DNA of 64,000 nucleotides from Hydractinia symbiolongicarpus. Taxonomy: Eukaryota > Cnidaria > Hydrozoa > Anthoathecata > Hydractiniidae. Positions 61,216 to 64,000 of this stretch are shown here, piece after piece. Made by a program: the position numbers and the translations under genes. Position 1 is the first letter of the stretch; each line of letters begins with the position of its first letter. The stretch spans positions 22,531,501 through 22,595,500 of the forward strand of contig NC_079878.1 in the NCBI RefSeq assembly GCF_029227915.1, read 5' to 3'. The notes under the pieces were generated by a model. The model saw only the letters and a program-made list of their open reading frames with translations. It did no database searches and was not told the origin of the DNA.

Positions 61216-62324
61216 CATTCCAGTCCAGATGAAAGCGTACATGTACACTTAAGTTTCACACCTTTTTTCCCGGAGGCGGTAGTTGTTTGTCTTTTGTTCT
61301 TATTAATTATTTTGCGAGTCTTGTAAGTCATTAACTTGCGCGTAATAAACAAAAGATTATTGAAGAAAAAATAGCTTATTATAACTGTGTGTAACTATTG
61401 TTAAATAGTGTTAACATAACTATTCCCAACAGCATAATTGCAAATGTTATCAACTCTATCAATGTGACACAAACCGCCATTGTTTAATAGTTTTATTAAA
61501 TAAAAGTTTTGCGTGGAAACTATAAATAAACTAGGGAGAAGGCATTGTTGGTTGCGCAGGTTGAATAAAGCTTCTAAGCGATAGAAATTATTATATTTGA
61601 ACAAAGATTAAAACTTTAATTTTAATAGAAAAGCTTTTTTAGATCTCGCGTTTTAGAAGTTTAAGAACGAAAAACGGCGATAGAAATGTTTCTTTAGATC
61701 GCCTTTTAAAAATTTAGGAACGAAAAGCAGCGATAGAAATGTTTTTTTAGATCGCATTTTAAAAGTTTAAAAACGAAAAACCGCTATAGAAAAGCTTTTT
61801 TCGATCATGTTTTAAAAATTTTAGAACTCTTTCTTCGGTATTAAAATTTAAAACAAAATGTTCTCACAATGAGTGTTTTGATCTTTCCAGAATGTCAAAA
61901 GTTATATTTTCAGATTTTTTCTTTCTTCGGTATTAAAATTTAATTTGTTTTCAAAATCTTATCGCGAAGGGAAAAGTCCCGAACGTAGGGTTTTTCCATT
62001 TGCGTTGCTTAACGTTGCTTTTTATAAAATGAATTTTTAAAAGTTTCACATGTAAAAAAATATGTTTCGACGATAAAGAAATATTACTAAAAGTTTTAAA
62101 AGTAGCATTAGTTTTTTTTTAAATATTTGATCATTGGATTTGTTGTTTTTTGTTGTTAAAAGAGCTTGTTTTTAAACAATGTTTCTTGCTATGCTTTTGT
62201 TTTTAACACGAAGCAATTATTTTCGCGCAATTTGAAAGGAACTTGCTATTCTATTGTTTTTTGAATGAAAGCAATTATTTTTGCAAGTTGAGCGTACGTG
62301 TACGCTTACATCTGGACTGTACTG
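61216..62324. mobile_element. mariner-type MITE, copy 2 (shorter)
   Basis: The right end is GCGTACGTGTACGCTTACAT to CTG at 62324, followed by TA. The left end is degraded at its tip (CATTCCAGTCCAGATG). Flanking and interior sequence (GGAGGCGGTAGTTGTTTG, TATCAACTCTATCAATGTGA) match copy 1 at high identity. Only about three to four 52-bp units remain (61635-61800), which explains the 1109 bp against 1692 bp. Confidence 0.9.
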
Positions 62325-62574
62325 TAGTTCAACATCGTTTCAAAATCCTTTCAATAACTTCAAAGACATTTACGTCATATCACAAATAATATTTCTAATC
62401 GTTTCAAAGTTTCAAAATCGTATCACAATTTCATTTTTACGTAGTTTATACAAAATCGTATCGCAAATAAAATATGAAACATTTAATTTGTTTCATGATA
62501 CGATTATGAAACGATGTAAAAAAAATATTGAAATGATTTATTAAAACTGAAACAATCTTGGAGATGATCCCTTA

Positions 62575-63390
62575 GTCACACAGGTCGCATAGGTTTCTTT
62601 TGTAGGAATTCCATTGTTATAATACATAGCACACATATAGGTTACTTTTATAGGAATTCTTACATATTGCAGGGGTATTCTAAAGTCGCTTCCTTAGTGC
62701 TAACTTCAGACTTCAGTTTTAGTTAGCTAACACTTTTCATGTGACACAATGCTCTAATTACGATGCATTAAGAACAATATGGAAGTGCACACTCGCTCAT
62801 GTTAGTACAAAATTTAGCTTAACAACAGACCACACAAGTCAAAATAATCCATTATCCAAATATTCTGTTAAATTAGTATATAAATTTTTTGAAAAAACTT
62901 TCAATAATGTCACAAAGTTGTGACCCTTTTTTAAAGGGATTCCAAGGTACTTTTACAAGTTGTACTCATCTGAAAGATTTGCATGAGAAATGCTGAATAA
63001 TATATTCACTTTTTGTTAAAACTTCATGTAACTCCAGATATAGCTTTTTCAATATTTATTTTTCTTGTCGCTCGACCGCCATTTTGGTTATCTTCGACCT
63101 TCTTCTTCGTTAAAAATTTTCATTCTTGCTCCAGTCTTTTTAGTGGCACGTGACCCTGTTACGTATTATTTTGGTAGCGCTTTAATTATTACTGACTGCA
63201 TAGCCAGAACATATACCTTTGTGCGGCAAAGTGAAACGAAAGCTCTCTACGAACAATTATTTTTTTAAAAAAAAAATTAAAATAATTCTGCATAAAGTTC
63301 TTTACGAAAAAAATAGAAATAATTCTGCATATGTTCTCACATAGCTGAGCAATCAAACAAAAAATAAAATATGCATAGTTTTTATTTCAC
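62575..63390. other. no supportable gene
   Basis: Two copies of a TTTTGTAGGAATTCCATTGT-like phrase (about 62599 and 62646) also occur near 58760, so mobile-element debris continues here. No exon recognised. Confidence 0.4.
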
Positions 63391-63530
63391 AGGACTTTTT
63401 ATTTGAGATGCAAGTTGTGCATGATTTTTATTTCAAAGGACTTTTTATTTGAGACGCAAGTTGTGCATGATTTTTATTTCAAAGGACTTTTATTTGAGAC
63501 ACAGGTTGTGAAAGTTACTGATTATTCAAC
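63391..63530 (+). repeat. 46-bp tandem repeat, three units
   Basis: AGGACTTTTTATTTGAGA followed by GCAAGTTGTGCATG and ATTTTTATTTCA starts at 63391, 63437 and 63483; the third unit is diverged. Confidence 0.9.
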
Positions 63531-64000
63531 ATGTCACACATTTGTGTATGGTTTTTATTTCAAAAGGATATATTTTGGAAGGCAAATAAAATATCAAGGT
63601 GTGACTATAAGCCCATAAAAAGTTATGGAAAAAGTTGAAGAGGGAAGGGAGAGGGGGCTGCATCACCCCTCCCCCTCCAACATGAATAGGATTAATGGCG
63701 GTAACAATTTTTGTAATTTGATACGGCACTCAGCATTTGCAGAGGTAACTACCGACATATTTTCAAACCAAGTACCTTTGCGTTGGCAATTATTTGACGT
63801 GGTAAAATCGCACTTAAAAAGTCCCTAGGCATGGTGCGATTAGACGTGTAAAAAATAGCGGAAGATATAACAGCGGAAAAAAGTATTTGTTTTTGCGCTT
63901 CAACTACATCATTAAAAACAGTTTGTCACCAATGTAGTTTGATTAAATTTAGAAGCTGCCATGAGTATTCTAATAAAGTGTGAATATAGCTATATATTTC
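63531..64000. other. no supportable gene
   Basis: Contains a GGGAGAGGGGGCTG/CACCCCTCCCCC purine-pyrimidine patch near 63640-63680. Nothing else recognised up to the window end. Confidence 0.4.

Larger units (their letters stand above)
60276..62571. mobile_element. Harbinger-like non-autonomous element, nested host of MITE copy 2
   Basis: Left end GGGATCGTCTCCAAGATTGT and the inverted right end ACAATCTTGGAGATGATCCC form a 22-bp terminal inverted repeat with one mismatch. TTA flanks both sides (60273-60275, 62572-62574), the usual target duplication of the PIF/Harbinger group. ATCGTTTC tracts sit inside both ends. No transposase. MITE copy 2 occupies the middle. Confidence 0.75.

Noticed and set aside
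61401-61604. 67-codon - strand frame also present at 55216-55404
   Set aside because: It recurs only because it lies in both MITE copies; the sequence is AT-rich and shows no protein signal.

Overview
The window reads as AT-rich, intron-rich animal nuclear DNA. Coding exons are short, with GT-AG borders, and sit in long non-coding DNA full of small DNA transposons, SINEs and tandem repeats. A hydrozoan or other cnidarian is my best guess, from overall character only; no rRNA, mitochondrial or clade-specific marker settles it.

Four genes can be assembled exon by exon with matching splice phases. (1) A three-exon bZIP transcription factor on the + strand (13.0-13.9 kb). (2) A secreted modular protein on the + strand, with a carbohydrate-binding module and a glycoside hydrolase family 10 (xylanase-like) domain (23.0-31.65 kb). 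Three exons just upstream (21.0-22.3 kb) carry a signal peptide and a six-cysteine region and may be its N-terminus. (3) A complete 24-exon M1 zinc aminopeptidase of the puromycin-sensitive type on the - strand (46.5-36.6 kb). It includes 9-nt and 13-nt microexons and a probable GC-AG intron. (4) A complete five-exon OGG1-type 8-oxoguanine DNA glycosylase on the - strand (48.9-46.8 kb), ending 238 bp before the aminopeptidase start codon, an operon-like spacing.

Left arm (1-12.9 kb): mostly non-coding, with Helitron-like ends, a short tandem repeat and several unassigned exon-like segments on the - strand. Around 14.9-17.0 kb lies a 15-bp minisatellite with higher-order structure. It creates long but meaningless open frames on both strands. 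At 32.0-33.5 kb two Helitron-like elements lie head to tail.

Right arm (49-64 kb): a transposon graveyard. It holds a broken pogo/Tigger-type transposase and two copies of a TA-flanked mariner-type MITE with palindromic terminal inverted repeats and internal 52-bp repeats. One MITE copy is nested in a TTA-flanked Harbinger-like element. A second MITE family occurs as one intact and one interrupted copy, and there is a tRNA-type SINE. I found no CRISPR array, viral gene or bacterial-type operon.
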